Notes: generated from the sequence alone by a model not told the origin. A DNA stretch of 64,000 bases from Flavobacterium restrictum (GCF_007097245.1 NZ_VJZT01000002.1:117859-181858), one strand, 5' to 3'; positions 20,515 through 29,159 are shown, counted from the first letter of the stretch. Numbers and translations are program-made.

Positions 20515-20544
20515 CAAATGTATAGATTTTATCTCTCAATCAAA
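20515..20544 (-). promoter_or_regulatory. Promoter of the tRNA-Thr/Tyr/Thr-tuf operon
   Basis: On the minus strand TTTG (20541-20544) is followed after 18 bp by TACATTTG (20515-20522), matching the Bacteroidota -33/-7 consensus TTTG and TAnnTTTG. Transcription would begin a few bases further on, about 30 bp before tRNA-Thr(UGU). Confidence 0.65.
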
Positions 20545-20567
20545 ACTTTTTTTGAGAAAATTTTTGA

Positions 20568-20870
20568 TTAAATATGTGCTCTTGTTTTTTCTTTCCTTTT
20601 TACTAACAATCGCTCTAAAGATTCTGCAGAAAGCTCTACTGCCTCCTCAAAAGTTTTACATTGTTTTTTTACCAAGAAATCATCCCCAGGTACATTGATC
20701 TTTATCTCAACGATTTTATTTTCTTTATCACTTGTCTTTTCCACTTTCAAAAAAACATCTACCGACACAACCTTATCATAATATTTTTCTAATTTATCCA
20801 TTCTTTCTTCAACAAAATCTACTAGCTTTTTGTCAACTGTAAAGTTAACTGCATGAACATTTACCTTCAT
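20568..20870 (-). CDS. hpf: Ribosome hibernation-promoting factor, HPF/RaiA family
   Basis: The 100-residue protein is a short HPF: it has the beta-alpha-beta-beta-beta-alpha domain only (MKVNVHAVNFTVDKKLVDFVEERMDKLEKYYDKVV...) and lacks the C-terminal dimerisation domain of long HPF. It binds the 30S decoding site in resting cells. It lies 36 bp after xerC, in the same operon. Confidence 0.92.
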   Translation of the reverse strand: MKVNVHAVNFTVDKKLVDFVEERMDKLEKYYDKVVSVDVFLKVEKTSDKENKIVEIKINVPGDDFLVKKQCKTFEEAVELSAESLERLLVKRKEKTRAHI

Positions 20871-20906
20871 AATCTCTATTTTTATTGGTTAAACATTATT
20901 TTTGAA

Positions 20907-21803
20907 TTACTTTGACCCTCTAGGATGCGACTCATTAAACACTTTTTTTAATTCAGACAAACTATTGTGTGTATAAATTTGAGTCGAAGCCAAACTAGAA
21001 TGACCTAATAATTCTTTCACTGAATTCAAATCGGCTCCGTTATTTAACAAATGAGTGGCAAATGAATGCCTTATTATATGCGGACTCTTTTTTACTTTCT
21101 CGGAGACTCCACTAAAGTAAGAATTTATTAGCCGATACACAAAAGAATCGTTTAGTTTTAACCCTTTTTTTGTTAAAAAAAAATAGTCCGAATCTATAAT
21201 TTCCGTAAGCGTCTCTTTTTCTTTTCGATACGAAAAAATTTGCGCTGCAAGTACAGGCACAATTGGAATAATTCGTTCTTTATTCCTCTTGCCCAATACC
21301 TTTATAGTAGCATTTGCTAAATTTATGTTATGATTTTGTAAATTAATAAGCTCGGATCTTCTAATTCCTGTGGTATAAAACAAATCTATAATAAGTTTAT
21401 CTCGCACTTCTTCGAATCCTTTTGGGTCTTGAAATTGTGCCAAAACAGCCTCTAGCTCTTTTTCGGAAAACGGAATCTGGATTTTTTTGGGTGTTTTGAG
21501 CGCTCGGTGTTGCAGTAACGGATTGGAGGTTATTTGCTGTATTTTTAAAAGAAATTTAAAATACGCTTTTAATGAAGCTATTTTTCTATTGACCGAAACG
21601 TTAGATAAACCATCATCAATCAAGGATACAATCCAGTTTCTAATTTGAGGATAATGAACCTGATCTATATTTTCTTGTTCAAAACACTCCTTATTATAGG
21701 ACTCAAAAAAAAGCACATCATTCAAATAGGCATTTACAGTATGTGGAGAATATTTTTTCTCCAAGGAAAGGTATTCCCGAAATGCGTCTTTATTTGTAGT
21801 CAT
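20907..21803 (-). CDS. xerC: Tyrosine recombinase XerC
   Basis: The 298-residue recombinase starts best at the ATG at 21803 (MTTNKDAF); a longer frame to 21824 reads into the rpsU terminator stem. The N-terminal SAM-like DNA-binding domain covers about residues 1-90. The catalytic set is complete: Arg148 (TGIRRSEL), Lys172 (LGKRNKE), His242 and Arg245 (SPHIIRHSFATHLL), His268 (LLGHSS) and Tyr277 (IYTH). It resolves chromosome dimers at dif together with a partner. A position between rpsU and hpf is usual in Flavobacteria, so this is the housekeeping enzyme and not a phage integrase. Confidence 0.93.
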   Translation of the reverse strand: MTTNKDAFREYLSLEKKYSPHTVNAYLNDVLFFESYNKECFEQENIDQVHYPQIRNWIVSLIDDGLSNVSVNRKIASLKAYFKFLLKIQQITSNPLLQHRALKTPKKIQIPFSEKELEAVLAQFQDPKGFEEVRDKLIIDLFYTTGIRRSELINLQNHNINLANATIKVLGKRNKERIIPIVPVLAAQIFSYRKEKETLTEIIDSDYFFLTKKGLKLNDSFVYRLINSYFSGVSEKVKKSPHIIRHSFATHLLNNGADLNSVKELLGHSSLASTQIYTHNSLSELKKVFNESHPRGSK

Positions 21804-21850
21804 AAAAAAAACCGTTAGTATCAAAGTTAAGAAACTTTAATGACTAACGG
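21804..21850 (-). terminator. Terminator after rpsU, abutting the xerC start
   Basis: Arms of about 17 bp (GCCGTTAG...AAAGTT with AACTTT...CTAACGG, with two mismatches) are followed by eight T on the minus strand. The T-tract ends at the xerC ATG. Most rpsU transcripts should stop here, so xerC-hpf would depend on read-through. Confidence 0.85.
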
Positions 21851-21873
21851 CATTTTATTTTAATATAATTTGA

Positions 21874-22071
21874 CTAGATATTTTCTAAACCATCTTTCAT
21901 GTTTTGAATATAAGCCGCTTTTTGAAATTTCATTCTATTGATAACTGATGGTTTTATAAAAGCAGTACGTGCTCTTAATTGTCTTACAGTTCCAGTTTTA
22001 TCAAACTTTCTTTTATAGCGCTTTAATGCTCTATCTATATTTTCTCCGTCTTTAATTGGTATAATTAACAT
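21874..22071 (-). CDS. rpsU: 30S ribosomal protein S21
   Basis: The 65-residue basic protein has the S21 signature: MLIIPIKDGENIDRALKRYK followed by KFDKTGTVRQLRARTAF. In Bacteroidota bS21 lies near the 3' end of 16S rRNA and contributes to masking the anti-Shine-Dalgarno sequence, in agreement with the lack of clear ribosome binding sites in this window. It has its own promoter and a strong terminator. Confidence 0.96.
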   Translation of the reverse strand: MLIIPIKDGENIDRALKRYKRKFDKTGTVRQLRARTAFIKPSVINRMKFQKAAYIQNMKDGLENI

Positions 22072-22100
22072 AATTTTATCACCCCCTTTCGTTAAGTGTG

Positions 22101-22108
22101 CAAAAGTA
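22101..22108 (-). promoter_or_regulatory. -7 promoter element of rpsU
   Basis: CAAAAGTA, i.e. TACTTTTG on the minus strand, matches TAnnTTTG 30 bp upstream of the rpsU ATG. I see no clear -33 TTTG at the right distance; the AT-rich 7-bp repeat lies there instead. Confidence 0.6.
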
Positions 22109-22114
22109 AAAATT

Positions 22115-22148
22115 AATTATGAATTATGAGTTATGAATTATGAATTAT
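22115..22148. repeat. 7-bp tandem repeat (GAATTAT) upstream of the rpsU promoter
   Basis: AATTAT is followed by GAATTAT, GAGTTAT, GAATTAT, GAATTAT. The repeat begins directly behind the -7 element and covers the place of the -33 element, so a change in copy number could alter promoter spacing. Confidence 0.8.
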
Positions 22149-22192
22149 TTTAAAGAAGAAAATAGAATATAGAAAAAAGAGAATTGATTGAA

Positions 22193-22228
22193 CAAAAAAG
22201 CCAAGTTACAATTGCTTGCTTCTTGGCT
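22193..22228 (-). terminator. Terminator after the acyl-CoA dehydrogenase gene
   Basis: AGCCAAG (22199-22205) and CTTGGCT (22222-22228) form a 7-bp stem; on the minus strand the stem is followed by TTTTTTG. It is 17 bp past the stop codon. Confidence 0.75.
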
Positions 22229-22244
22229 CTTTACTCTATATTCT

Positions 22245-23387
22245 TTAACCTTTCAAAATATTCCTAGAAATAACCACTTTTTGTATTTCGGTAGTGCCTT
22301 CGCCTATGGTGCATAATTTAGCATCTCTGTAAAATTTTTCGACAGGATAATCCTTGGTATACCCATATCCTCCATGAATTTGAACGGCCTCATTCGCTAC
22401 TTTAACACACATTTCGGAGGCATACATTTTGGCCATTGCCCCAAGTGTAGTTACCGGTTTATGTTGTTCTTTTAAGAAAGCAGCTTTGTGCAATAGCAAT
22501 TCTGACGCTTCAATTTCAGTAGCCATATCGGCTAATTTAAAGGAAATTCCTTGAAATTCGGATATTGCTTTTCCAAATTGGTACCGCTCTTTCGAATATT
22601 TCAAAGCAGCTTCGTATGCTCCTTTTGCTATTCCTAGCGAGAGCGCACCTATAGAAATTCGGCCTCCGTCTAGTATTTTCATGGCCTGAATAAAACCTTG
22701 CCCTACTTCGCCCAAACGATTGGCATCTGGAATGCGACAGGAATCAAAAACCAATTCAGCGGTTTCGCTGGCACGCATTCCTAATTTATTTTCTTTTTTG
22801 CCCGAAGTAAATCCTGGAGTTCCTTTTTCGAAAACAAAAGCAGTCATTCCTTTCGAATCTCCTTTCTCGCCTGTACGAACAACTACTACTGCGATATCGC
22901 CCGAAATACCATGCGTGATAAAATTTTTTGACCCATTTACAATCCAAAAATCGCCGTCCTTTACCGCTGTGGTGTTCATTCCGCCCGCATCGGAACCGGT
23001 GTTGTGCTCGGTCAAACCCCAAGCTCCAATATGTTCGCCCGAAGCTAATTTCGGAATCCATTTTTTCTTTTGTTCGTCGGTACCAAAAGTCAAAATATGA
23101 TTGGTACAAAGCGAATTATGAGCAGCTACTGATAGCCCAATGGATGGATCTACTTTTGAAATTTCTTCTATAATAGTTATGTAATCGTGGTAACTCAATC
23201 CAGAACCGCCCAGTTCTTGTGGTACAAGAATACCCATAAAACCCATTTCACCTAATTTTTTGAATAACGGGATAGGGAAAATTTGATTTTCGTCCCAATC
23301 CATTATATAAGGTCTTATGTTTTGTTCGGCAAATTCTTTTATAGATTGGGCAATCAGAGTTTGTGTTTCGGTATAATCAAAGTTCAT
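22245..23387 (-). CDS. Acyl-CoA dehydrogenase (short-chain/butyryl-CoA type)
   Basis: The 380-residue flavoenzyme introduces a trans double bond between C2 and C3 of acyl-CoA. The family signatures are GAWGLTEHNTGSDAGGMNTTA and QIHGGYGYTKDYPVEKFYRDA. The catalytic base of short-chain members is the Glu in IGEGTTEIQKVVISR, which is present near the C-terminus (about residue 365). FAD-binding residues in WIVNGSKNFITHG are normal. Electrons presumably go to ETF. It stands alone after the helix-hairpin-helix gene, 16 bp downstream of it. The exact chain length cannot be read from the sequence. Confidence 0.93.
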   Translation of the reverse strand: MNFDYTETQTLIAQSIKEFAEQNIRPYIMDWDENQIFPIPLFKKLGEMGFMGILVPQELGGSGLSYHDYITIIEEISKVDPSIGLSVAAHNSLCTNHILTFGTDEQKKKWIPKLASGEHIGAWGLTEHNTGSDAGGMNTTAVKDGDFWIVNGSKNFITHGISGDIAVVVVRTGEKGDSKGMTAFVFEKGTPGFTSGKKENKLGMRASETAELVFDSCRIPDANRLGEVGQGFIQAMKILDGGRISIGALSLGIAKGAYEAALKYSKERYQFGKAISEFQGISFKLADMATEIEASELLLHKAAFLKEQHKPVTTLGAMAKMYASEMCVKVANEAVQIHGGYGYTKDYPVEKFYRDAKLCTIGEGTTEIQKVVISRNILKG

Positions 23388-23403
23388 TTGAAATGCTTGT
23401 TTT

Positions 23404-24288
23404 TTAGAACTTCAAATATAAGCCAATTATTTTTGCTTTATCAACAGGAAAACCCTTAATTTTTATTAAATCCTCAATATTTTTGATTTCGCCATTCATA
23501 CTTCTATAAATTACAATTTGCTTGGCTAGTGGATATTTAAAATAATAAAACTGTGAAAGCTCTTTCATAGAAGCATTGTTAATATCGATTTTGTTAAAAA
23601 ATGGAGGCTGAATAACCTTAAAATGGGTTTCCAAATTTTGAATTACTTCGGGCGAAAGTCCCCAAACATCCTTCATTTGTTCCATAGAAACGAAGCCTCC
23701 CATGGTTTCTTTTTGTTTCAAAATACGTTCTGAAATAGCCTCGCCAATGCCGTAAATTTTAATTAAATCCGCTTGTGTGGCTTGATTGATATCGAGTATC
23801 ACAATTTTTTCTTTTTTGGTGAAAGCCGTATTGTCGTATTTTTTATATTCTTTAAACTCTTTTTTTTGACTTACCCAATCCGGAAATTCAAAATAAGGCG
23901 AAATAGCCCACAACAACGAATCAGAAATTTGCGTAACCGCTTGAAATTCCTCGGGAGAATTAACGTATTTATTTTGTTTTCGAAATGCCAAAAGTCGGTC
24001 TATTTGAGCAACAGACATCCCGAGTTTGTAGCCTTTGTAATCGGTTATAAAATTAGGATTGAATACGTATGGTTTTGAAATTGCATTTTGAGTAGCACTT
24101 TTCAAGGAGTCCATTTTGGTTTGCAACGAAAGCCATTGTTGCTGTTGCGGTTCTTGCTTAAAAACGACATTAAAATCAACAAAAAAGCAAGCCATTTGCA
24201 ACGAGATAATAATTGCGAACAAAAACAAGATTCCTACCCGCTGTTGGCGTGAGAATTTAAAATAATCTTTGCTTGTTTTAGAAATCAT
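23404..24288 (-). CDS. Helix-hairpin-helix DNA-binding protein, ComEA-like, membrane anchored
   Basis: The 294-residue protein starts best at 24288 (MISKTSKDYFKFSRQQRVG), as the 31 upstream codons look non-coding. One membrane segment follows (GILFLFAIIISLQMACFFVD, about 19-38). Three helix-hairpin-helix units come after: about 75-110 (YKLGMSVAQIDRLLAFRKQ), 165-215 (LDINQATQADLIKIYGIGEA) and 240-290 (IDINNASMKELSQFYYFKYP). These bind DNA backbone in ComEA-type proteins. A role in DNA uptake is possible but unproven; many Flavobacteria have this protein without known competence. Confidence 0.85.
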   Translation of the reverse strand: MISKTSKDYFKFSRQQRVGILFLFAIIISLQMACFFVDFNVVFKQEPQQQQWLSLQTKMDSLKSATQNAISKPYVFNPNFITDYKGYKLGMSVAQIDRLLAFRKQNKYVNSPEEFQAVTQISDSLLWAISPYFEFPDWVSQKKEFKEYKKYDNTAFTKKEKIVILDINQATQADLIKIYGIGEAISERILKQKETMGGFVSMEQMKDVWGLSPEVIQNLETHFKVIQPPFFNKIDINNASMKELSQFYYFKYPLAKQIVIYRSMNGEIKNIEDLIKIKGFPVDKAKIIGLYLKF

Positions 24289-24486
24289 AATTGACAATTG
24301 AGTTACTCCTTTTTGGGAACCGAAATCTAAATTTATAAAATATATTGACATCAAAGTCTTTATTAAGAAATAAACTAACAAAAAAAAATTATGAATTCAT
24401 TTTACACCTACAAAAAAGGATTTTTCCAGCAAAAATCTACTCTAAAACGGCAAAACGGTTCTTTTTTATAACTTAAAACTCAATTT

Positions 24487-24520
24487 TTGTTTTTATTTTT
24501 TACAAAAAACAATACATTTG
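24487..24520 (+). promoter_or_regulatory. Promoter of the amino-acid permease gene
   Basis: TTG at 24487-24489 is followed after 23 bp by TACATTTG at 24513-24520. The ATG lies 29 bp downstream. Confidence 0.65.
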
Positions 24521-24549
24521 AAACTTAATAATATTTAAACCCAAAATAT

Positions 24550-26031
24550 ATGTCAATTTGGAAAAGAAAACCTTTAGCCCAGCTATTAGCCGAAGCTGCT
24601 GATTCTGAAAAAGGATTAAAAAGAACGTTAACAGCTTGGTCATTAATTGCATTAGGAATTGGAGCAATTATTGGTGCTGGTTTATTTGTTAGAACAGCAA
24701 TGGCGGCATCTCAAAACGCGGGCCCATCCGTAACTATTGCATTTATTGTTGCAGCTATTGGTTGTGCATTGGCAGGATTGTGTTATGCAGAACTTTCCTC
24801 TTCAATACCAATCTCAGGTAGTGCATATACGTATACTTACGCCACAATGGGCGAGTTTTTGGCTTGGATTATTGGTTGGGATTTAATTCTTGAATATGCT
24901 GTAGGCGCAGCAACTGTGGGAATTGCTTGGAGTGAATACCTCAATAATTTACTCATTAATGTGCTTCATATAAGCCCCATACCCTACTCGTTGTCGCATT
25001 CTCCGTTTCAACAAAATCTAGAAACTGGCGAACACGGATTGATTAATTTACCGGCTCTATTTATAGTGGGGTTAATCAGTTTATTGTTAATAAAAGGGAT
25101 TCAAGAATCAGCATTTGTTAACGGCATCATTGTGGTTGTCAAAGTAACAATTGTTGTTTTGATAATTATAATTGGTTGGAACTTTGTAAATCCAGCCAAC
25201 CATACACCGTATATTCCACCAAGTTCTATCTTTACAGACGAACATGGTATTGATCATAATTTTGGTGGTTTTTGGGGAATAATAGGTGCAGCAGGAACAG
25301 TATTTTTTGCCTTTATAGGTTTTGATGCCGTAAGTACAGCGGCACAAGAAACAAAAAATCCAAAACGAAATATGCCCATAGGAATTTTAGGTTCCTTGGC
25401 CGTTTGTACGGTATTGTATATTTTATTTGCACACGTTTTAACAGGAGTTGCCACCGTAGAAGATTTTAGAACAGGTGGCAAAGAAGCTTCTGTAGCATTT
25501 GCAATAAACAAATACATGATTGGCTATGCTTGGCTAGGTCAGTTAGTTACTGTTGCCATTTTGGCCGGGTTTTCATCCGTAATCTTGGTCATGCTTTTAG
25601 GACAGTCAAGAGTATTTTATGCCATGGGAAAAGACGGATTATTGCCTAAAATGTTCAGTGATTTGCATTCAAAATACAAAACACCCTACAAAGCAAATCT
25701 TGCAATTTTAGTTATTGTTGGTGCATTCGCAGCCTTTGTTCCTGGCGACATTGTAGGTGACATGACCAGTATTGGAACTTTATTTGCGTTCTCACTTGTA
25801 TGCGTTTCAGTAATAATTTTAAGAAAAAAAGAACCTAATATGGTTAGAGAATTCAAAACCCCATTCGTACCTTTAGTTCCTATTTTAGGTGTAATCACTT
25901 GTGTATTAATGATGGCTGGATTAGGCTGGACCAACTGGTTGAGACTTTTTGCTTGGATGGCAATTGGAATCGTTTTCTATTTCGCTTATGGCAAAAAGAA
26001 CAGTGTTTTAAACAATACCGACCAAGAATAA
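24550..26031 (+). CDS. Amino-acid permease, APC superfamily (cationic amino-acid transporter type)
   Basis: The 493-residue integral membrane protein has about 12-13 hydrophobic segments. The first, LIALGIGAIIGAGLFVRTA, carries the GxG motif of APC helix 1, and TKNPKRNMPIGILGSL is the conserved loop after helix 6. The N-terminus KPLAQLLAEAADSEKGLKRT is typical of the cationic amino-acid transporter subgroup. Substrate specificity is inferred only. The gene is monocistronic, with a promoter and a bidirectional terminator. Confidence 0.88.
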   Translation: MSIWKRKPLAQLLAEAADSEKGLKRTLTAWSLIALGIGAIIGAGLFVRTAMAASQNAGPSVTIAFIVAAIGCALAGLCYAELSSSIPISGSAYTYTYATMGEFLAWIIGWDLILEYAVGAATVGIAWSEYLNNLLINVLHISPIPYSLSHSPFQQNLETGEHGLINLPALFIVGLISLLLIKGIQESAFVNGIIVVVKVTIVVLIIIIGWNFVNPANHTPYIPPSSIFTDEHGIDHNFGGFWGIIGAAGTVFFAFIGFDAVSTAAQETKNPKRNMPIGILGSLAVCTVLYILFAHVLTGVATVEDFRTGGKEASVAFAINKYMIGYAWLGQLVTVAILAGFSSVILVMLLGQSRVFYAMGKDGLLPKMFSDLHSKYKTPYKANLAILVIVGAFAAFVPGDIVGDMTSIGTLFAFSLVCVSVIILRKKEPNMVREFKTPFVPLVPILGVITCVLMMAGLGWTNWLRLFAWMAIGIVFYFAYGKKNSVLNNTDQE

Positions 26032-26050
26032 ATTTAGATAAAACCAAAAA

Positions 26051-26085
26051 AAAGGATTTTAAAGCGAACCACTTTAAAATCCTTT
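26051..26085. terminator. Bidirectional terminator between the permease and PspC genes
   Basis: A 14-bp perfect stem AAAGGATTTTAAAG / CTTTAAAATCCTTT with a 7-nt loop is flanked by long A and T runs on both sides, suiting both convergent genes. Confidence 0.92.
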
Positions 26086-26092
26086 TTTTTTG

Positions 26093-26311
26093 TTATAGAT
26101 CAAAAACCGAAGTTCGTTTGGCTCTAATTAAATCCTTTAATCGCATCCAAAAAGCTAATGTGAGGTACACCGCAAACCACAATCCAGCTGTCACAAAGGA
26201 TAAATAGATAAAAAACAAACGCACATTACTAGCGCGCATTCCTAACGTATCCGCAAGACGCGAGGAAACATGGAAACCGTGTTTTTCGAAAAAAAATTTG
26301 AGTTTGTTCAC
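26093..26311 (-). CDS. PspC domain protein
   Basis: The 72-residue protein has a PspC-type layout: a short basic N-terminus (FFFEKHGFHVSSRLADTLGM), a turn with ASNVR, and one membrane segment (LFFIYLSFVTAGLWFAVYLT). PspC domains sense inner-membrane stress in some bacteria; the role of such small stand-alone members is unknown. The start is GTG at 26311; no ATG is available before the conserved part. It lies downstream of DUF2851 by 48 bp, on the same strand. Confidence 0.75.
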   Translation of the reverse strand: MNKLKFFFEKHGFHVSSRLADTLGMRASNVRLFFIYLSFVTAGLWFAVYLTLAFWMRLKDLIRAKRTSVFDL

Positions 26312-26359
26312 CTGCTTTCAATTTGTACAAAAATACAAAAATATCTCCTACTACAGCAG

Positions 26360-27631
26360 CTAATTATTCTTTACTAATGCTAGACCAATTGCGCAGGACA
26401 GACACTTACTTTTATTGCAATATTCGTTTTTGAGTTGCAACATCGATTGGGTTTCAAAAGCACTTTGGGGTTTGATTCCAAAAGAACTAAACTTATCAAC
26501 AACAGCATTTTTCTCTGGTTTTATAGCCCTTAACAAGGGAATTAAATCTTCAATTATCTCCTTTCCAATGCTTCTTGCATAGGCAAATTGAATGGGAATA
26601 ATGGTATTTATAATCAATAAATCGATGAAGGATTGTGACAATACTTTCTTTTTCTTGGGACTTTCTTTATCAAATTGGTAGTGATTTTGCCAGTAGTTCG
26701 ATGCTGAAACTTGGAACAAAGCATACATTTCGTCTAAAGAATTCAAGCTGCAAATTTTTGAAAATAAATTTTGCTCACGGTGGTACACATTGGCTAATTG
26801 CGAAAGCCGAATGGTGGGAAAATTATCTGGTCGGTGTTTAAAAAACTGAACGGGTGCAACTGTTTTAGTTTCTAATTGGAATTTATGCACCATATAAAAA
26901 TACCGGAACTTCAAATCCTTGAAATAGGTATCTTCCTTCTCTAAATCTAACAATCCTGCCGTTCCAAGCAACAAAGCTTCCAGATTTTCGACTTCAAAAC
27001 TTTCTTTCCTGATTACCGAAAATGGGATTGATTGCGCTATTGTCATAAAAATTTCACCATTGGAATTCAACCCAAAATTCTTGGCCAAAAGTTGGAACAA
27101 AACCGCTTCCCAATCCTGATTCGTTGCTGCTAATAAATCGAAAATGGGTTTGGATTTTCGTTCTAAACGTTCAAAAAACAAGCGTTCTTGCCAATTTTTA
27201 AGCACAAATTCGTCTGTATCTTTTAATTCTTTCTCACAAAAAATCCACGATTTAGGAGTAAGTAACGATTGGTAATTAGCAACCGTAACGGCATCAACAT
27301 AGTGCTTTAATTCCAAGACGGGAATTTCGGTGTTATTGCTCCTGAAAATCTCGGTATCATGTTCCCAAACTACATGAAGAATTACGTTTTCATACCCCGT
27401 ATCTCTCTCGTGGTGGTGCACGTACCAATCCGAAGATTTAAGGTGAATTTCTACGTTTCCAGCCCATTTTTGATTGCCAATAGTAATTTGCGCATTAAAA
27501 AAATCCGGCCCAGCGAGTGCTAAATACTGCCCGACATTACTAATCGTAATGGCTTCTCCAGTAAAGGTTTTTAAATTCAAAACATCAAATTTTTTGAATT
27601 TCCAGAGGTAATGGAGAAAATCTTCTTTCAT
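26360..27631 (-). CDS. DUF2851 family protein
   Basis: The 423-residue cytoplasmic protein belongs to DUF2851, common in Bacteroidota. The N-terminal segment has AGPDFFNAQITIGNQKWAGN and EIHLKSSDWYVHHHERD, which recalls the conserved first half of the family. It ends in a Cys cluster CNKSKCLSCAIG (about residues 406-417), as is typical. No enzymatic function is established. Confidence 0.88.
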   Translation of the reverse strand: MKEDFLHYLWKFKKFDVLNLKTFTGEAITISNVGQYLALAGPDFFNAQITIGNQKWAGNVEIHLKSSDWYVHHHERDTGYENVILHVVWEHDTEIFRSNNTEIPVLELKHYVDAVTVANYQSLLTPKSWIFCEKELKDTDEFVLKNWQERLFFERLERKSKPIFDLLAATNQDWEAVLFQLLAKNFGLNSNGEIFMTIAQSIPFSVIRKESFEVENLEALLLGTAGLLDLEKEDTYFKDLKFRYFYMVHKFQLETKTVAPVQFFKHRPDNFPTIRLSQLANVYHREQNLFSKICSLNSLDEMYALFQVSASNYWQNHYQFDKESPKKKKVLSQSFIDLLIINTIIPIQFAYARSIGKEIIEDLIPLLRAIKPEKNAVVDKFSSFGIKPQSAFETQSMLQLKNEYCNKSKCLSCAIGLALVKNN

Positions 27632-27773
27632 GCTTTTTTAGATAATTACTATTAAAGGAGTAAAAAACAGACCCCTACCAAAAAACTAAAGTAGTAAAAA
27701 AAGTGACAGGTTGTCTTACAAAAACAAAAACACTTTGTCCCCGCTTGTTCCAAAAGAAAAGGTGCTATAAAAA

Positions 27774-28256
27774 CTATTGCAATAAATACAATTGAGCACA
27801 AGCACGAGCATCGGACAAGGCTTCGTGATGGTTTAATTTTATATTCATTTCGCGACAGCAATCGCTTAATTTAGTTGGTTTCAACCCTTTGGCTTTGTAT
27901 ATTTTAACGGTACATTCCCAACGAGCCGCAATATTCAAATCGTCGTAATTGAGACCACAAAGCGCCATTGATTTAGCTAAAACATTGCGGTCAAAACTTT
28001 CGTTATGCGCCACAACAATGCGATTTTGCAATCGTTTTTGAATTTCAGGAAATACTTGTGCAAAGGTTTTAGCATTAATCGTATCCTGCGGATAAATTCC
28101 ATGAACTTGAATGGTATACGGATTGTATTGATTGTACGGAGGCTTGATTAAAGTCACGAATTCATCGACAATTACTCCGTTTTCGACGGTAACAATTCCT
28201 ACGGAGCAGGGATGAAAAGCGGTTGCCGTTTCAAAATCTATAGCGGTGAAGGTCAT
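27774..28256 (-). CDS. 3'-5' exonuclease, DnaQ (DEDDh) family
   Basis: The 160-residue protein is a single exonuclease domain. The acidic residues are Asp7 and Glu9 (AIDFET), Asp89 (AHNESFDRNVL) and Asp149 with His144 (NHHEALSDARAC), the DEDDh arrangement. It resembles the epsilon-like stand-alone exonucleases rather than a polymerase subunit; substrate unknown. It is separated from DUF2851 by 142 bp. Confidence 0.9.
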   Translation of the reverse strand: MTFTAIDFETATAFHPCSVGIVTVENGVIVDEFVTLIKPPYNQYNPYTIQVHGIYPQDTINAKTFAQVFPEIQKRLQNRIVVAHNESFDRNVLAKSMALCGLNYDDLNIAARWECTVKIYKAKGLKPTKLSDCCREMNIKLNHHEALSDARACAQLYLLQ

Positions 28257-28760
28257 TTGATTTGAGATTATTGGTTTTTTATTGACATTGTTATTGCAAT
28301 TTCTATTGAAAATTAATTGTTCATACGCAGAAAAATCTTCTAATTGCAGTTAAATCTTTTTATTTATATTTCCTAAAGCATAAAATTCAGCGTTAAAACA
28401 AACTCAAGGTTTAGTTGACCATTTCTTCTACTTTAATTTCAAAATTCAATTTAGAAAAGCCGACTATATTTGACTTACGTTAGCATTTTTTTTTTAGAAA
28501 ATACGCTCCTGAAATTCAATTTTAATAGCGCACAAATATAATGAAGAATACAGTTATATTGGTGGCAAATTCAAAACCTGCAGCGCAATTAAAACGAATT
28601 GGATAAATTTCAGTTCCTCAAAATTGGCCTTTACACTTGTATGAAAAATAACAGTTTATTTAGAAAATATTTTACTGTAGCTCCGTTTTTTTTTATACTT
28701 TTATTATAGAAAATGATTCATTTAAAAATACAAGTAATTTAACCCATTAATACTAAAATT
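28257..28760. other. 504-bp AT-rich intergenic region without a recognisable gene
   Basis: Between the exonuclease start and the orphan gene at 28761 I see only very short frames, for example a 21-codon frame from 28541 (MKNTVILVANSKP...). No tRNA-like fold, clear promoter of the TAnnTTTG type or long inverted repeat was found. It is the longest featureless stretch in the middle of the window and may be a decayed gene. Confidence 0.5.
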
Positions 28761-29066
28761 ATGATAGTACAGTATCAAGGAAAACAGCACGGAATTTCAA
28801 CTTTATTTACCATTCGGATAATTGGAAATAACTTGTCAAAATCAAGTTCCAATTATCAAATTGACTTGTTGGTTGGCGACAAACAATTGCCCACTTTCAC
28901 AACCGAAATCCATCAGAGTTTGTCTAATTGTTTAAAGGAAATTTATTTGTTTAGAAAACACAACCATATTCTTTTTGACGCAACTTCAGAAAAAATTGGC
29001 AGCCCTTTAGTCCCTTACGATTTGGTGTTGTTTAATTATAACAAACCTACTTTATTTATGGCGTAA
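28761..29066 (+). CDS. Hypothetical protein, 101 aa
   Basis: The protein has alternating hydrophobic and polar segments, no signal peptide, no membrane helix and no Cys. I recognise no family. Its composition (IRIIGNNLSKSSSNYQIDLLV; KIGSPLVPYDLVLFNYNKPT) looks like a small beta-rich cytoplasmic protein. The ATG follows an AT-rich leader and a hairpin with eight T follows the stop, which supports a real gene. It is alone on the plus strand among minus-strand genes. Confidence 0.6.
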   Translation: MIVQYQGKQHGISTLFTIRIIGNNLSKSSSNYQIDLLVGDKQLPTFTTEIHQSLSNCLKEIYLFRKHNHILFDATSEKIGSPLVPYDLVLFNYNKPTLFMA

Positions 29067-29088
29067 GTTCCATTTAAACTTTATTCCT

Positions 29089-29117
29089 AAAACTGTTCTT
29101 TGAGCAGTTTTTTTTAT
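29089..29117 (+). terminator. Probable terminator after the hypothetical gene
   Basis: AAACTGTT pairs with AGCAGTTT (one mismatch) and is followed by a run of T on the plus strand, 23 bp past the stop. Confidence 0.6.
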
Positions 29118-29159
29118 ATAAAATAGACTTTACCCATTCCCAGAATTTGATTTTAAATA

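Noticed and set aside
20907..21803. Tyrosine recombinase as a sign of an integrated element
   Set aside because: It is the housekeeping XerC by position (rpsU-xerC-hpf) and no attachment-site duplication was seen at the nearby tRNA genes.
27652..27861. 69-codon hydrophobic frame overlapping the exonuclease gene
   Set aside because: Mostly Phe, Cys and Leu from low-complexity DNA; overlaps the 3' end of the exonuclease in another frame.
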